Part shown: positions 24,673-37,454 of the stretch, piece by piece
How the letters are laid out: every line of letters begins with the position of its first letter
How positions within the stretch are numbered: the stretch's first letter is position 1
Assembly (NCBI GenBank): GCA_028532985.1
Contig: JANCIK010000010.1
Span: 2,170,001-2,234,000, forward strand
Source: Stropharia rugosoannulata
Lineage: Eukaryota; Basidiomycota; Agaricomycetes; Agaricales; Strophariaceae
DNA: 64,000 bases
Direction: 5' to 3'
Translations under genes and position numbers: made by a program
The notes under the pieces: model-generated
Databases searched by the model: none
What the model was told of the DNA's origin: nothing
Seen by the model: the letters and a program-made list of their open reading frames with translations, nothing else

Positions 24673-27600
24673 ATGCCCTCTATCCTCAATCTCAAGTTCA
24701 AAGTTAGTCCCTGTATGCGCCCATATGCCTGTTCTCTGACCTCGGGACGTGCGTTTTGCAGGGAAACAAGTCTTTCGTCGCCTTCAGCAACCTCAATGAC
24801 ACCGAATCTCTAACCAAGACTTGGAAGGTATTTCTGTTGCGCAGTAGCCCCAGATTGTGCCTGCTGAAACACGAGTCGAAAGGTGTGCACCAAGGTAGCC
24901 AGCTACCTTGAGCAAGGCCAAAGACTCGAGAACTTGAGCTGGAGGTTATGGCATCTTCAGAACCTCATGGTCGATACCGACAACGCCAAATCCAAGCGGG
25001 AATTCAAGAAGTTGAGCAAGTGCATGGGCGACAAGCTGGATAAAGAGAAAGGAAGGTTTGTCGCTTAGGCGCCCTCAACCCAACCCTAAACCCTGATCAT
25101 CATTTTTTTCAACGTCCAGGAGCATCGAGGAGCTCGAGGCCCCCGACTTCAAGCGCAACCACTCGAGTGAAATGATCAGGCAGCGCGCTGCTGAGAAAGA
25201 GCGCAGCCGGGAGGCCAGCCAGAATGCCACCCCGGGCACTATAAAGCGCATGCAGTTCACCTTCAGCGTGGACCAACCAGCCCAGCCTTCTCCCGGCGCA
25301 CCCGTAAAGAAGCCGGACACGAAGCCATCCGTTGAGTTTACTCGACGAGCAAAGCCTGCGGCGCAGGCGCGGGCACAGCACGACGAGGATACCATCATGG
25401 CCGATGCCGCGACTCACTCCGAGTCATCTCCTGCGGCTCCCGCTGAGCCGGCCGCAGCTGCTTCTGCTTCAGATTTCTCGTCTACTTCGTCAAGCACAGG
25501 CACCTATCCTCCTTCTCTGCACTTCCCTGGTCTTTTTGGTAACGATTTTGGCCCCTCTGCGCTTCTCTACGCCGCCCCGACCTGCACGACCCGCATGAAC
25601 TACGGCGAAGGGTTCAACCCTTCGGGCAATAACGACCAATTCAGCATCTCACGTCCGACCATCGAGCTTGCCCTCGATGATCTTCTTTTTAACGACGACG
25701 CATCCAACGATGACTCCCACAATTCCTGGATGGCTAGCCTCGGCAACAACGAAAATCAATACGATAACTCGGGCTCGAACACTGTCGAAAAGGACGACGC
25801 ATCTGCGTCGGCCAACATCACCGCCCCTGCCACTGCCGGTCAGCAGCAGGATGTCGTCATGTCCCAAGCTGCTCCGGCTCTAGTGGCACCCACTACTACC
25901 CCCGCACCAGTTAATGTCATACACACGCGCAAGTCTTCGACCTCCAAGGCGGCGTCTGTATCTGCCATTGAAGATGACAATGCATTCGGCCGTGCGACTA
26001 GTGAAGACCTCGATGAGCTCTCGCCGGCACCCAGCACAGCACGCAAGTCTTCCATCTTTAAAAATGTTCCACCCCTTTCGCAGTCCGTGAAGGACGTTTT
26101 ACCAGAGACGGTTGCCCCCTCGCGCCTCTCCTCGATCTATGGCACGCGTTCGAATACGCCGGCGACCTCTAGCCGGCCTACACTGACCCTTCGTACGCAG
26201 TCTGTTTCTACGCGCTCTTCTGGGCCAAGTGCCACAGCGACGACCGTCAATGCCTCTGCCCTTCGTGGATCGGGCGGTTCGGCGCTCAATTCGGCTCCTG
26301 GAGGCGTTAAAGCCGAGTGCTCGAACTGCGGTGCAACGCACACCCCTCTCTGGCGTCGGGGACTGAATGACGAACTGAACTGCAATGCATGTGGGCTGTA
26401 CTGCAAACTGGTGGGTCTCCGTTTTCATTTTTGTTGTTTGCTCCAAAACCTGACCAATCAATAGCACAAGCGTCCTCGACCAAAGAGCATGCGTAATTCT
26501 CATGGCGGCGAGGGCCGCGCGGCCTCACAGGTTGTCCAGCGTCAGGAGGCTCCCGACGTCATGGGTAAGTCGATTGTCGACAGCAAGAGTCCTCCGCTTT
26601 ATTCAGACCCCGTTCGGCCTTCAGTAGCAGCGCAGTGCTACAACTGCCACACCACTGCCACGCCGCTCTGGAGGAAGGACGACGAGGGCAAGACGGTGTG
26701 CAATGCGTACGTAATTTCATTGGCTATTCTTTCTCTTTTTGTACTCGGAAATTGATTTTTTTTTGTCCTTTTTATTATTGTAAACAGTTGTGGCCTGTAT
26801 TACAAGCTTCATGGATCAGCCCGGCCCATCTCGATGAAATCTGACGTCATTAGGAAACGCTCTCGCCACGACGCACGTCGGTCTGGTGTTCCTGAGGATA
26901 CTCCGTCGGCCAGTCCAGGTGTCAGTCGCCGCCCATCCCCTGCCCCAGAGACCTCGCCCACTCTTGCGCCAGACTCTACCACCCAAATTACGTACGACTT
27001 TCCTGATCCCGAAGAGTATCGCTCGAATGTGACTTCCTCTGAACTCATGGGCGCCCTTGGCTCCTCAACAGACAGCACGTCGCAGTCACTCAGCAACTTC
27101 AGCTTCCCCCTCTCCTTCTCGAACGCATACCACCCTGAGTACCTCATGCAGTTGTACAACCTTCCCAACGATGCGCTGCCATTCTCGTCTGTCGATTCAG
27201 TTAGCGGTGAAGCGGACCTGACCATGAGCCCGCGTTCGCCAAAGCGCAGACGCATGAGCACGGACTCTGGTGATGAGCCGCCCGCGAGCGCAGGCTCTTT
27301 CGGGTCGTTCGCCGGTGACGGGTTCAGCTCGGGCACGAGCTCTGCGCAAGGGAGCACAGGAGGAAGCAGTGCGGGTGGAAGCGCGACGGGGCGCAGCAGC
27401 GGCACGCACTCGAAACGCTCGTCTATGGATTCATTCCCGTTCAGCTCACTCGGACAAGGCCCTGCTTTACGCGGCTCGGGCAACACATTCTGGCACCCGC
27501 CCATGATGCCCCAGAGCGGCGCTGACTCAGATGTACCGATCTTCCAGAGCGGCGCGACTTTACCCACCTCATCTTCTTCTTCGTCCTCCTCGTCCAACAA

Positions 27601-27820
27601 CAACTCTAACACAGGCGCAAGCACCCCGAGCTCCAGCAGCTCGACGAGCGAGGACAGTCCGATGGACTACCTTCACCAGCCTGCGCTCGGTTTGCAGGAT
27701 GAGGAAAGTCTTTTTTCGACCTTCCTCCACCCGCCCATGGCGCTCCCTGAGGACGGTAGCAAGGCCGGGCAGGACGAGGGTGTACATGGGTCCATGTACG
27801 TCGAGTCTTACTTCCACTGA
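24673..27820 (+). CDS. GATA-type transcription factor with two zinc fingers (about 944 aa)
   Basis: Six exons (24673-24702, 24762-24827, 24883-25055, 25120-26410, 26465-26706, 26788-27820), phases consistent. The N-terminus (VASYLEQGQRLENLSWRLW) matches the conserved N-terminal region of AreA/Gaf1-like nitrogen GATA factors. Two fingers follow, near residues 488-512 (CSNC, 17 residues, CNAC) and 577-602 (CYNC, 17 residues, CNAC), both with TPLWR. The second continues into GLYYKLHG and a basic tail. Introns interrupt both fingers near their C-terminal ends. Between and after the fingers lie long Ser/Pro/Gly/Asn-rich regions, including a poly-Ser tract. Double-finger fungal GATA factors include siderophore repressors, but those have a Cys-rich segment between the fingers, absent here. 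A nitrogen or developmental regulator is more likely (inference). The promoter is CT-rich. Confidence 0.92.
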
Positions 27821-30800
27821 GTCTGAGTCCGTGAGGCCTGCCTCTGTCAGCTGGGATGGCCGGGGCGGCATCGTCTTATTCCGTTTTGGTTTAATTTCCA
27901 CCTTTTTTTGTGGGCTCCACCTCCTCTTCCTGCTATTCCTCATGGACCTTGCTTGCATTGCATTGTTTTGGTCATCTTCTCATTCTCGACCTGAGCGCCT
28001 CCTTGCTTTGATGTATGCGCCTCCTTTTTCTGTTCCATGTGCCTGTCCACTTGCTGTCACCTACAGTTTTAGATGATACAAGCCCACAAAAAAATTTCAA
28101 CATCACTTATCCACTTCCCTTTCTCCATACTTACATACCTATCGCATTGCTCTCGAGCTCTTTCTCCCTCATGTCCGCAGCATTTCTCTCTCTCTCTCTC
28201 TCTCTCTCTTCCGTAGTCATTCACAGCAACTCAACAATCATCATCGTCATCGCATCGTTTCCGTTCGGCAAAATCATTCATACTTTACGACCCCATCGAC
28301 GTGCAATTCTGTCTCACAGCATTCCCGCCTCACCCCACACACGAGCACGACAACCACTCCAATCCGGCGTTGGCGACCTCGGTCGTTAGCGCATCCCTCC
28401 CCCATAACATCCGCAGCCTCCCTTCAGCAACTGGAAGGAGCGTGTTTATCATTGGTCACCACATTCAACTGCGTGCTCCATCTCTTCTTTTTCCGTCTTG
28501 TCCTATATCTCTCACGTCGACACATTAAATACATGTGTCCCCTATATACCTTTCCTGTCTCCTTTCTTTTTCTTTTTCTTTATCACATCCAACCCAATTG
28601 TACATCGACCTCCTAGTCTTGTCGCGAAGGGCTTGCGCATTTCGAGCCCCAAAGAGAAAAGAAATTTTCAAAACAACTTGAAATAAATAATTTATTCCTA
28701 CCTTTGTACAACGACCCCCGTTAGCTTTCCGCCCTTGAACTTTCTGCACTGCATCATATCACATCGCACTGCCCGCTGAATTTCCGAGCCTCGACTCCGT
28801 GTACATATATTTGTATCATATGCAATCCGTGTTATACTTATTTACGCACATATCCTACCCCTTACTTACTACAACGCAGCGGAGCGCACTGCGCCACTGC
28901 TCCCATCCCACCGTTCTACTCGCCCACTCCACCCAAACTTTGGGTAGATGTGAGTGTGAGTTGTACTCTGTTGTACTAATACCAATTGTTGGCAGCCACA
29001 TATACCCTGGGCGCGCGTGCATGGACAGCAGCGTGGTATCGCACCGCGCGGTTACAGTCCGCATAACCTGACAAATGATGATAGTAAGTACGCAGCAAAC
29101 TGGATTCTGCTTAATTTTAGCAAGATCCAAGAAGTCTGGAAAATGGACGTGGTTTCGAAATTCCCGTGGACGCTGGGGATAAATGCATTCTTTTGCACAG
29201 TGGTACATATGGGTCAGGCCCTGGTCGCTCCCAACCTTCGGTGGTCGTACACCGTGGACCGGCGTCCCTCTGCTTGGATTGTTGGTGAGAACGCGATGTA
29301 AGATTTGGAACTGGTGGTGGGATTTGGAATATTGCATTTGGACGAAGTGGAAAGTTCGGTAGAAACTCCAGGTGCCTCGAGGCTGGTGGAAGGAAGGATG
29401 CGCAATCAGAATTTGACATAGAAGTTTGGGACGAGGGCGAAAACTTGTAATTCTATTCGGCGCGGCCTTCGGTTTTTGATGCCACATATCGGCGAAGCTG
29501 CAGCACTGTATAGCGCTAAAGTTTTTCTGGTCGCTTCAGGTTGCGTTGGGGCAAGACCGACGGACCCACTGGCCGACGCGCATGACGGTGTGTGGTTCGG
29601 ATGCGTACGTACATTCAAATTAGAGGAGACATATGACCACGCAAAGCCAGGCAAAGCTCCACCTCCCCCTGCTGATGACTTCCAAGTCTCACATAACGCG
29701 GGGAGGCCGGATACGCGCTGTGCGCTTTGGGAAACGCGCACCGCTGATCCGGGTGTTAATGCCGCCGCGCGCGCCCTGCTTGTCCTTTGCAGCAGGCACT
29801 GGAGAACCACGCTGGTCCAAGAGATGAAATTACAGTTTGCTTAATTACTGGCGTAGACCTGTGTGGACTCTATGACCACTGGGCAGAGGGCATAGGCTAG
29901 CAAGTGCCGCCCGTACTTATCAGTATGAGCGAATGTAATGCAGAGACGGCGCACATGTTCCCGTGCGCTGCCGCCGCTTTGGATATCTATTTTGTTTTAT
30001 CTGCATACTCGAACGAATTTTTTTGTGAGTTGATAGGAGCGCCGCAGTCGTTCGAGAAAAAATAAGTCGCGCATGGCGCGACGAGGCTATTATTTCTGAG
30101 CGCCCCTATGGAGCGTTAATGGTCAACGCCACTATCGGCTGCGTCGGCCAGTCGCGCACTGGTCTCGGGCAGCGCTGGGGCAGGCGAGGGCTGCGATTGG
30201 CAGGAGGCGGGGCGTAGGGTTATGGGCGAGGCTACTTGGCATCATTCCGTCGTCCCTTGGCAATGGTACGACTCGCACTGGACTGCGCTGAGTCGCGTCG
30301 CAAACCGCGGGGACGGGCTGCTCGCCTGTTTGCAGATGGCTTGAATAATTTTGTGTCCAACGTGGACCGGTTTTGTTGCTGCAGAGATATGCATCGGCTG
30401 GATCTGATGAGACGGCCTGCTGATGTTCATATGTCTGCGTAGCACAAAAGTGTGTGTGCGGAGGCGGCAGGAAAACGCTTGCGGCGGGACGCTAACGCGA
30501 GCCATTTTCGTGGATGTCATTTGCGCACGGTGCTAAAGATAACATGCTTGTAATTAAGGGGGACGGCTGGCTGGCTCTGTACGCACGCACAACGCCAGTT
30601 AGTTTTCAATAATACGTCGAGCGGGGAAGTCATTACATGGCACCAGTACGTCAAAGAATGCGACGATGGTCGGCAATGGGCTCAACGAAGTTCCTTCCAT
30701 TACGAATAAGGCTCATGGCGTTATTCTAGGCCTGAAGAAAAAGATACGATGGACACAATTTGTTCGGCATCTCCTCGACGAAGAAATTCCTCTACACATA

Positions 30801-32447
30801 AAAATTCTTCTAGCTATCTACAGCGCTTCTGTATGGGAAAAAGTACGGATTAGACTTAGAGGTGCAAGGGTTTTGCGAGGGGTGGCACATCTGGTCGACG
30901 CGTTGTAAGGTGCTGTAAATGTTATGTTAGTGATCGATCATCAGTGGCATGCCTTCTCTTTCACAGGAAACAATCTAAGCGATGGAGTCCAGGGTACAAG
31001 AAGAGACAAGAAGACGCGGCGGACCAGCTCTGAAAAGCATATCCTTATTTCAAACTGTCTGGTTTAAGTTCTGAACATATCTGTCCTGACAATAAACTCT
31101 GAATCTTCATTGAAACCTTGTGGGCAGTTCGTTGTCTTCCACTGTCCACCCGGGTGCCGTAGTATGTTGCAGTCGTGTCTTCCAAGCTTTAATCAAATGA
31201 CTCTCAGGTGTTCACATGAGTAATTAAAGAAACATAACTTATTAAAAACACGAGGAGAAACAGTGATGTGGTTCCCCCAAGCATGATCAGCGTGATACCC
31301 CAGACGCAAAGTTTTCAATTAGTGCAGTCAAAGAACGCTGAACTATCATAATTGCTTCCAGACATGAAATCTCAATTGCAGACCGGGCCAAGAACGCTGC
31401 AGAATCCAAGAATAAGGTCCTTATCAGCTAAATGAATGAGAATCGTCAAGTCGGGTACTCACAGTAGTTGTCGGCGCGCATCATGTGCTGCGGAAAGCAC
31501 GAATAAGATGCTCAATGAAGATACTCAGGCCATTGAAATTCAGAAGCATCGCGTGCTAAAAATGACCATGGTTATTTATCCATTCACCGCAATAACTAAT
31601 TTTGGGCCCGGCTTCAGCACGACGCAGAGGTGTCTGCGTGCGACGTGCAAGCCTTGCCGCTTCAATCATCACATATCTAAGTCAATCTCCGTCGAGACAG
31701 TCATGAGGAGGTGGTCATGGAGTGGATATGATGGAAGGATTATCGGGCTTTCACAATCTATTGCAATTGGCGATAATCGGCGCGTTCGAAGTAAACTGGG
31801 TGATGAAAGGCCATGGCAAACGGCGAGGGTGAGTCGTTTGGTCTGCACTGACATTAGGAGACTGAATCGGGAGTGATTAATTAATGTCCGGTATGCTTAT
31901 TATGCCTTGTGTTATAATATATGTCATAGATGTACATATATTGTTAGGGCTGATCCTTCTTGCTAATGCTTCTCCATGCGCGACGGATTTTGGGTGTAAG
32001 GTTTGGGCAAGGGGTTTACTAGAGTCCTACGCAGGATTGACAGAACGGAAGACATGTTCTCTGTGACCCCCTTCGCAGGTCAAATCACACTCCTCCGTAT
32101 GATCGTTGAATTTGTCCTGGGTTAGAGAACAATCAAACATCGTAGTGCAAAGCTGCCACAGGGTCAAGCAACTTTAAGCACATGTAGCAATAGCTGCGAA
32201 TGGCGCACACGTACCCATATGTCTCAACGATCAGGGCTTTTTTACGGAGCACCCATGACACCCAAGCTAGCTCAAAGATATATTTACTTACCTGGCATTT
32301 CATGTTTACGGAGAGGGCTTGCAAAAGGTCGTAACCCACCATGTTTGCGAAGGTTTCAAGCTCAAAACCTGATCTGACCAAAATATCCGAAAGAAAATCC
32401 TCTATCAAGCATAAACCAGAAAATATGTGCATACATATACCTTTAAA
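27821..32447. other. Gene-poor region, 4.6 kb
   Basis: Begins with the GATA-factor 3' region. A (TC)n tract lies at 28185-28209. Open frames up to 210 codons (28855-29487, minus) lack recognisable motifs and splice context and are judged chance. The last part should contain the 3' region of the lactone oxidase gene. Confidence 0.5.
28185..28209. repeat. (TC)n microsatellite
   Basis: About twelve uninterrupted TC units in a CT-rich region some 370 bases after the GATA-factor stop codon. Confidence 0.9.
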
Positions 32448-34110
32448 TCACTCCCGCCGTTTCTTGAAGACCCTCTGCCCAACTTCTTCACCTTCTTCAC
32501 CCAACAAATGGCGCCGTGTATATGGATTCTGCCACATACCGTGTGTATCTACGGTTTTCATCACACGCACGAAGTCGTCGAAGCGCGGGTAAAGTGCATG
32601 GAGATCGTCTGGGCGCAGCCTGTGGGTCTTGGCCCAGTGCGGACGTCCGCCATGCGCCGCAAGAATGTCTTCAAAAGCAAGGAAAAGTGCCCGGTACGCT
32701 ACATTGGAGTTGAATGGCCTAGAATTATTGGTTGACATTAGAAGGTAACGATGTAAGTAAGCCAACTTTATTGTACCTGTATTGCACGATGCCGATCCAG
32801 CAAGTCGCCTGTCCCATGGCTGGACTCAGCCAGATATCGTCCGCCGCTGAGGGGCGAATCTCAACGGGGAAGTGAGGCCGTACCCCGCGCGAGTCTTGCA
32901 TTTCCTTTTCTAAATATTTATGGAGGGCCTGGAGGCAATCAGTGGCACGATCCATAGGCAAAGCCCATTCTGTCGTATACTGCGGGTACTAGTGGGAGAT
33001 AAGTTTAAAAGCGAGGCGTATGAAATAAAACATTACACACGCGACAGTCCACGTTGAAGACATTGTAGCTGTCGTCCACGCGAATGCGGTCACCACTCGC
33101 GAGCCATGCAGCGAAGCGTCCGGTGGGCAGCGTTAGCGCTGGTATAAACCGGGAAGCATATAGCAACACTTGCACTACGTGGTAACCGCAGAATGTATCC
33201 CACCACCAGCTCCCGGCTATTTGTTTCGGCTGTAAAATATCAGCATGCAGTCCACCGTTGAAGAAATTGATTACGCACCTGGCTTGTGCGGTCCGACGAG
33301 CTGCACACGACTTTATCTGCAGCTGGGAACCACCAGAGACGAACATGTTGGGCACTGGATGAGATCTCTGCCAGATTATCGACTACATCTTTGAATGGTC
33401 GCGTCGTTTGAACCTCCCGCAGCCGGAAGGCGTCTTCGAGTTGCAGCTCCACACGCAGGATGAGGCCTGTGACACCGACCCCGCACAGGGAAGCCATAAA
33501 TAGTTCTTCGTTCTCTTCCCGGGAGCATGTCACGGTGATGCCATCCGCAGTGAGGATGGTGAGCGACCGTACGTACGTCGATATGCACCCGAACGTAACA
33601 CCCGACCCATGCGTCGCAGTCGCGACCACTCCCGCAAGTGTCTGCTCCGAAATCGCACCAAGCGTACTCATCGCGAGTCCGTACGATGCAAGTATTACAT
33701 GTAAGGCATTCAGCGTAATGCCTCCCTGGGCAACGACTATGCGTTTTTCTCTGTCGACCTGTCACTGGCTATCTTAGTAGAAGCACATATATGCGGTACT
33801 TAGGGCAAATGCGCACGTCCAGAACCTGGCAAAGCCGCGTTGTGCGAAGCATCAACTCCGTTGTACATGCCAAATCACTCGGTGAGTGGCCCACTCCCGC
33901 TATCCGCACACGCTTTCCTTCTCTCCGGGCAAGCTCGATAACGAGGGCGCATTCCGCTTCGTTGCGCGGCTCAAAAAGCGCGGAAGGCCGACAAGTAAAC
34001 GTGCGACCCCAATTCGTGAAATGAGCCTTGCGGCCGGGCACAGTTATCGGAGCTAAGAGCGACGCAAGCGTTGGAAGCGGAATGTCAGAGAGTACATTGG
34101 TGCCCGCCAT
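32448..34110 (-). CDS. ALO1: D-arabinono-1,4-lactone oxidase (about 481 aa)
   Basis: FAD enzyme, usually mitochondrial, that makes D-erythroascorbate, the fungal ascorbate analogue, from D-arabinono-1,4-lactone. Five exons on the minus strand (34110-33817, 33758-33279, 33229-33041, 32988-32777, 32718-32448) with consistent phases. The N-terminal VAO-type FAD domain shows NWGRTFTCRP, then AGVGHSPSDL with His75, the expected covalent FAD attachment residue, then STLGAISEQTLAGVVATATHG. The C-terminal half shows the ALO domain ending with the family HWAK motif (residues 419-422, in GGRPHWAKTHRL). Length fits the family (about 480-560 aa). No clear N-terminal targeting peptide. Identification secure. 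Confidence 0.95.
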
Positions 34111-34530
34111 TGACGATGAGAGCGAAAGGAAGCAAGAAATATAATAGGAAACAAACTTTGGGAAAATATGATTAAACCTCGTGACCGCTATCTGTTACAG
34201 AATATCCTGGATTCTGCAGTCTAGATTCACTTTCTGCTACCGCAATTTGTCACAACGGAAGTCCTACACAAGGGTTGAACGAATGTAATCATAGCAGCGA
34301 CAAATTCGTTTGACGGAAGGAACATGTTGGGTCATAGCAAAGGACAATTAACCATAGCAAACAGATAAGTATACATCAACACTCGAAACTTAAATCTCCT
34401 GAGTAGATAGGACTGTGCGATAGTGAAAAAACTTTCGGTATAGGATAGGTATAGCCAAAAACAGCTTTAGTTTCACACGAAGAAGTCAAAAGTGACCCTG
34501 TAATTGAGAGGATGAGCGGATGCATCAGAG
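34111..34530. other. Tandem intergenic gap
   Basis: Separates the start of the lactone oxidase gene from the 3' end of the Hsp70-like gene, both on the minus strand. No coding frame; presumably the promoter of the former. Confidence 0.5.
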
Positions 34531-37454
34531 TTATAGCTGATAGATTACTGACTTTCCCCACTCCTGGCCATTGTACATGAGGATCCCGCGGACTTCGACA
34601 CTGTCGAGTTCGAGTCCCAGCTCAAATTCTGAGCGTGTTAAATGTTAATTCAATGGATTAGAAACCAACATATAATTGACACACCTGTATAAAATCCGCT
34701 AACGCCAGGCATTGACGCGTTCTGCCGGAATGTGGGCAATGACGACAAATCAACGGTCCATTTGCACAGCTCGCTGGTCTCGCCTTCATCAGTATACCGC
34801 ATAGGCTTATCAGAATCGCTCGTGTACAACGTCGCAACAAAGGTTGAGTCTGGGGAGATCGATGTATTAGCGAGATATGGGGTTATGCGGGAAAAAACAT
34901 GCCTTGGGGCGACTGGGAGAATTTGCTTGAAGTAAAAGGTGATCTATTAACACCCCGTAGTGATAACCAGGCCAATAATATGCTCACCAGAATTTTGTCG
35001 TTAAACGTTGTCTGGGAACCAGGTCAACATGAAGCCACGAAATCGAAGAAAAAGTGGATAACATACCCTTTGCGCAAAATTGCTCCCTTCGATACCAGAT
35101 ATTGTAACCTTTGCAAAGTCGAGTAAATAAACCAATCTCTATATTTGAGCTAGCGCATGCACCTGTTTTCACAGATATCGACACCAGCATCGTTCGTCTT
35201 GATATATGCTGGGCGCTTCTGTCGGTCCTCCTGGTCTGCCGGAAGCTTCACGCGCATTAGGTACGACCTCGGCGCAATAACACTAGAAACCAGCGGTCTG
35301 CGTGCAAGACCATATGTTGCTGCACCGCGCAATGTTGCCGTATCTGCGTCTGGGGGGCGTGCAATGACACGTATACGTGCTGCGAAACGCTCGTGCACGC
35401 ATTGTTTTAGGTACTCGCTCCCGGCAAATCCACCAACAAGAAGCAAGGCGTGGATCGGCTGGTCCACGCGTGCGATCTGCTCTTCAATGAGTTGTAAAAC
35501 CTTTGCGATCGACGTATTAGACACGAGAAAAAAATAAAAGGTGCGTGACACACCTGTTGCACGACGGGGTCGAATACTTCACGGCGGAGAAGGTTGCCAG
35601 GGATCTCAAGTTGTCCGTCAACCAGGCCAACTGAAGGATCGTGCGGGTCGTCCACGTTGAAGCAAGTAAAGTGGAACATGGTATCTAAAAACGCATGTTA
35701 TGCGTGAACGATGTGACTATATGCGGCATACGTACCATCATCTTGCACCCCCCGGTAGCTTAGCTTCTCGGTCTCACTGAACGAATGCACTATGCGCTGC
35801 TTCAGTTTTCCGAACGGATTGTTTACACCTCAACTTACTGAAATATGCCAATGAAGGGGGGTCAAGATGTGCAGGGTGATCACCCAGCAAAGTTCTGACT
35901 AGCTCCCGGAAGCGCAGATCCAAGAAAAGACTACCACAGTTGGCGCCCGAGCGCGCGCACATTTCCGCAATTTCCAAGTTTGCCATCTGGCCAATGACCT
36001 GAAAATCAGTGTGGTCAGTAACGTGCATAAACCAGTGGTACAGAAGAGGTCACTTTGTAGATAGCAAGATCGACGGTACCACCTCCGGCATCGCAAACGA
36101 TGAAGTTTTGTGATGGTTTGAGGTGGTGCAGGTCGTTCAGTTGTGCACAATGAACTGCTGCTGCTTCCGGCTCCGTAATGATGCGCAGGCGATCCCGCCA
36201 CGTCGTATCACCAGCCCGGGAGCTTGCAACAAGTCCAGCCGTGATTGCGGCATCTCGCATTATTTCACACCCTTTTGCATCCCAAGCAGCAGGGACAGTG
36301 AGCCAAACGTCCGCGCTGTCTATAGCAGACGAGGTTAGCGTGTCCAGCCAATGAATTAGGGAGTAGCTTGGGAACAGCAGACGTACTCAGGTCAGCAACG
36401 GCGCCGATATCGCGCGTAATTTGCTCTTTTGCATACTCCCAGAGACAGCTAAGGAAGTCGATTATGAGATCAATGGCCTTTTTGCCGGCCTGGATGGAAT
36501 GATACAGTCAGCACGATCCATTACTGGTTCACATTTGCTTACGGGGATTGTAGGGAGCCGGGGGTCAATGGATGACTCATCGCGAAGTGCAGAGGGTTCT
36601 AGGAAGAGCTTGAACCACTCGCAGAGAGTCGTGCCTGGTAAGGGGCCTGAATTTTTAGCTTCCAAGCCCCACGCAAGGACTCGGCCATACTCGTCGTATA
36701 ATAGACATGTCGGAATCTAAACAGGCGTCAGGGTGCATATGCTTAGATAGACCAAGGCACCTTCCTTCCTGAACGTTTCAAAAGATCCCGGCCAGTTGAG
36801 AATTTGTTGGACCCTTCCTCCAGCAATACGGGAGGAACCATATGCCTGTGATTCACTCATTCAGATGTCCACGTATAGTCGCTACTGCTTAGCACACGTA
36901 CAACGCCAGAAAATGTTGTACCTAGTATACGTCAGTTCGATCCCACCGTTCGAGTAGTCGAACTACTTACCAAAATCAATAGAAATGGACATCTTTCCTT
37001 CATCCAGTGCAACCTGCTTGGGTACACCACTGTATTGAGTTGGGAGCGTTGAGATGGACAGGCCCGGCGAATGGGCTGACGGAGGGCGCGCAATCGATGC
37101 TGTAGCGGCCGAAAACCCGTTAGCGACATTGAACGTCGATCCATTATACGTTGCAGCGGGATTCGCGAATCCCGTCCCTTGCGTTTGTAGGCTTCCGAAG
37201 TCATTCACCGGCGTAGGCGTCTGCCCCCACTGCTGCTGTTGCTCGAACTGATTCTGCTGAAAACCATTAACGGTTCCGAAATTGTTCATCGCCATCGCAT
37301 GCGCCTGCGGTGGTGGGGAAATACTGGGCTGCTCGAACTTGTTGAGCGTCTGTTGGAAGCCTGGCTGCATCGAAATGGTGCCCATAGCTTGTGTCATTTG
37401 GGCGTTGCTGTTAGCAGCATCGTCCTTAGTCTTGGGCTCGCCACAGCAGCTCAT
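34531..37454 (-). CDS. Hsp70-like ATPase, HSPA12-type (about 720 aa)
   Basis: Fifteen exons on the minus strand (37454-36971, 36921-36902, 36845-~36761, 36716-36543, 36489-36387, 36319-36054, 35998-35839, 35789-35736, 35684-35554, 35500-35163, 35108-35067, 35011-34988, 34925-34903, 34849-34685, 34628-34531). Nucleotide-binding motifs: SISIDFGTTFSGVAYG (phosphate 1), DAGGGTVDLAIYK (phosphate 2) and LLVGGFAGSEYL (adenosine). The C-terminus has KYLVxKGA-like and TFVATLY motifs of the fungal Hsp70-like family rather than a standard substrate-binding domain. Residues 1-153 are Gln/Asn/Pro-rich after MSCCGEPKTK. Two oddities: the intron after exon 13 must use a GC donor (gcatgt), and exon 3 ends in a repeated GGAA that puts the usual donor out of frame by one base. 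A weak in-frame donor (gtctat) 8 bases further on would rescue it with a 36 nt intron. Client unknown. Confidence 0.88.

Noticed and set aside
26809..27624. 271-codon minus-strand open frame
   Set aside because: It is antisense to the last exon of the GATA factor, whose Ser/Pro-rich codons leave the opposite strand open; no domain.
24673..27820. Identification as a SreA/Urbs1-type siderophore repressor
   Set aside because: There are two GATA fingers, but the conserved Cys-rich segment between them is missing and the N-terminus is AreA-like.
28855..29487. 210-codon minus-strand open frame
   Set aside because: No recognisable motif, mixed composition and no splice context; most likely chance.
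34600..34628. tRNA B-box-like string (gagttcgagtcc)
   Set aside because: It lies inside the last exon of the Hsp70-like gene, and no acceptor stem, D arm or anticodon arm can be drawn around it.
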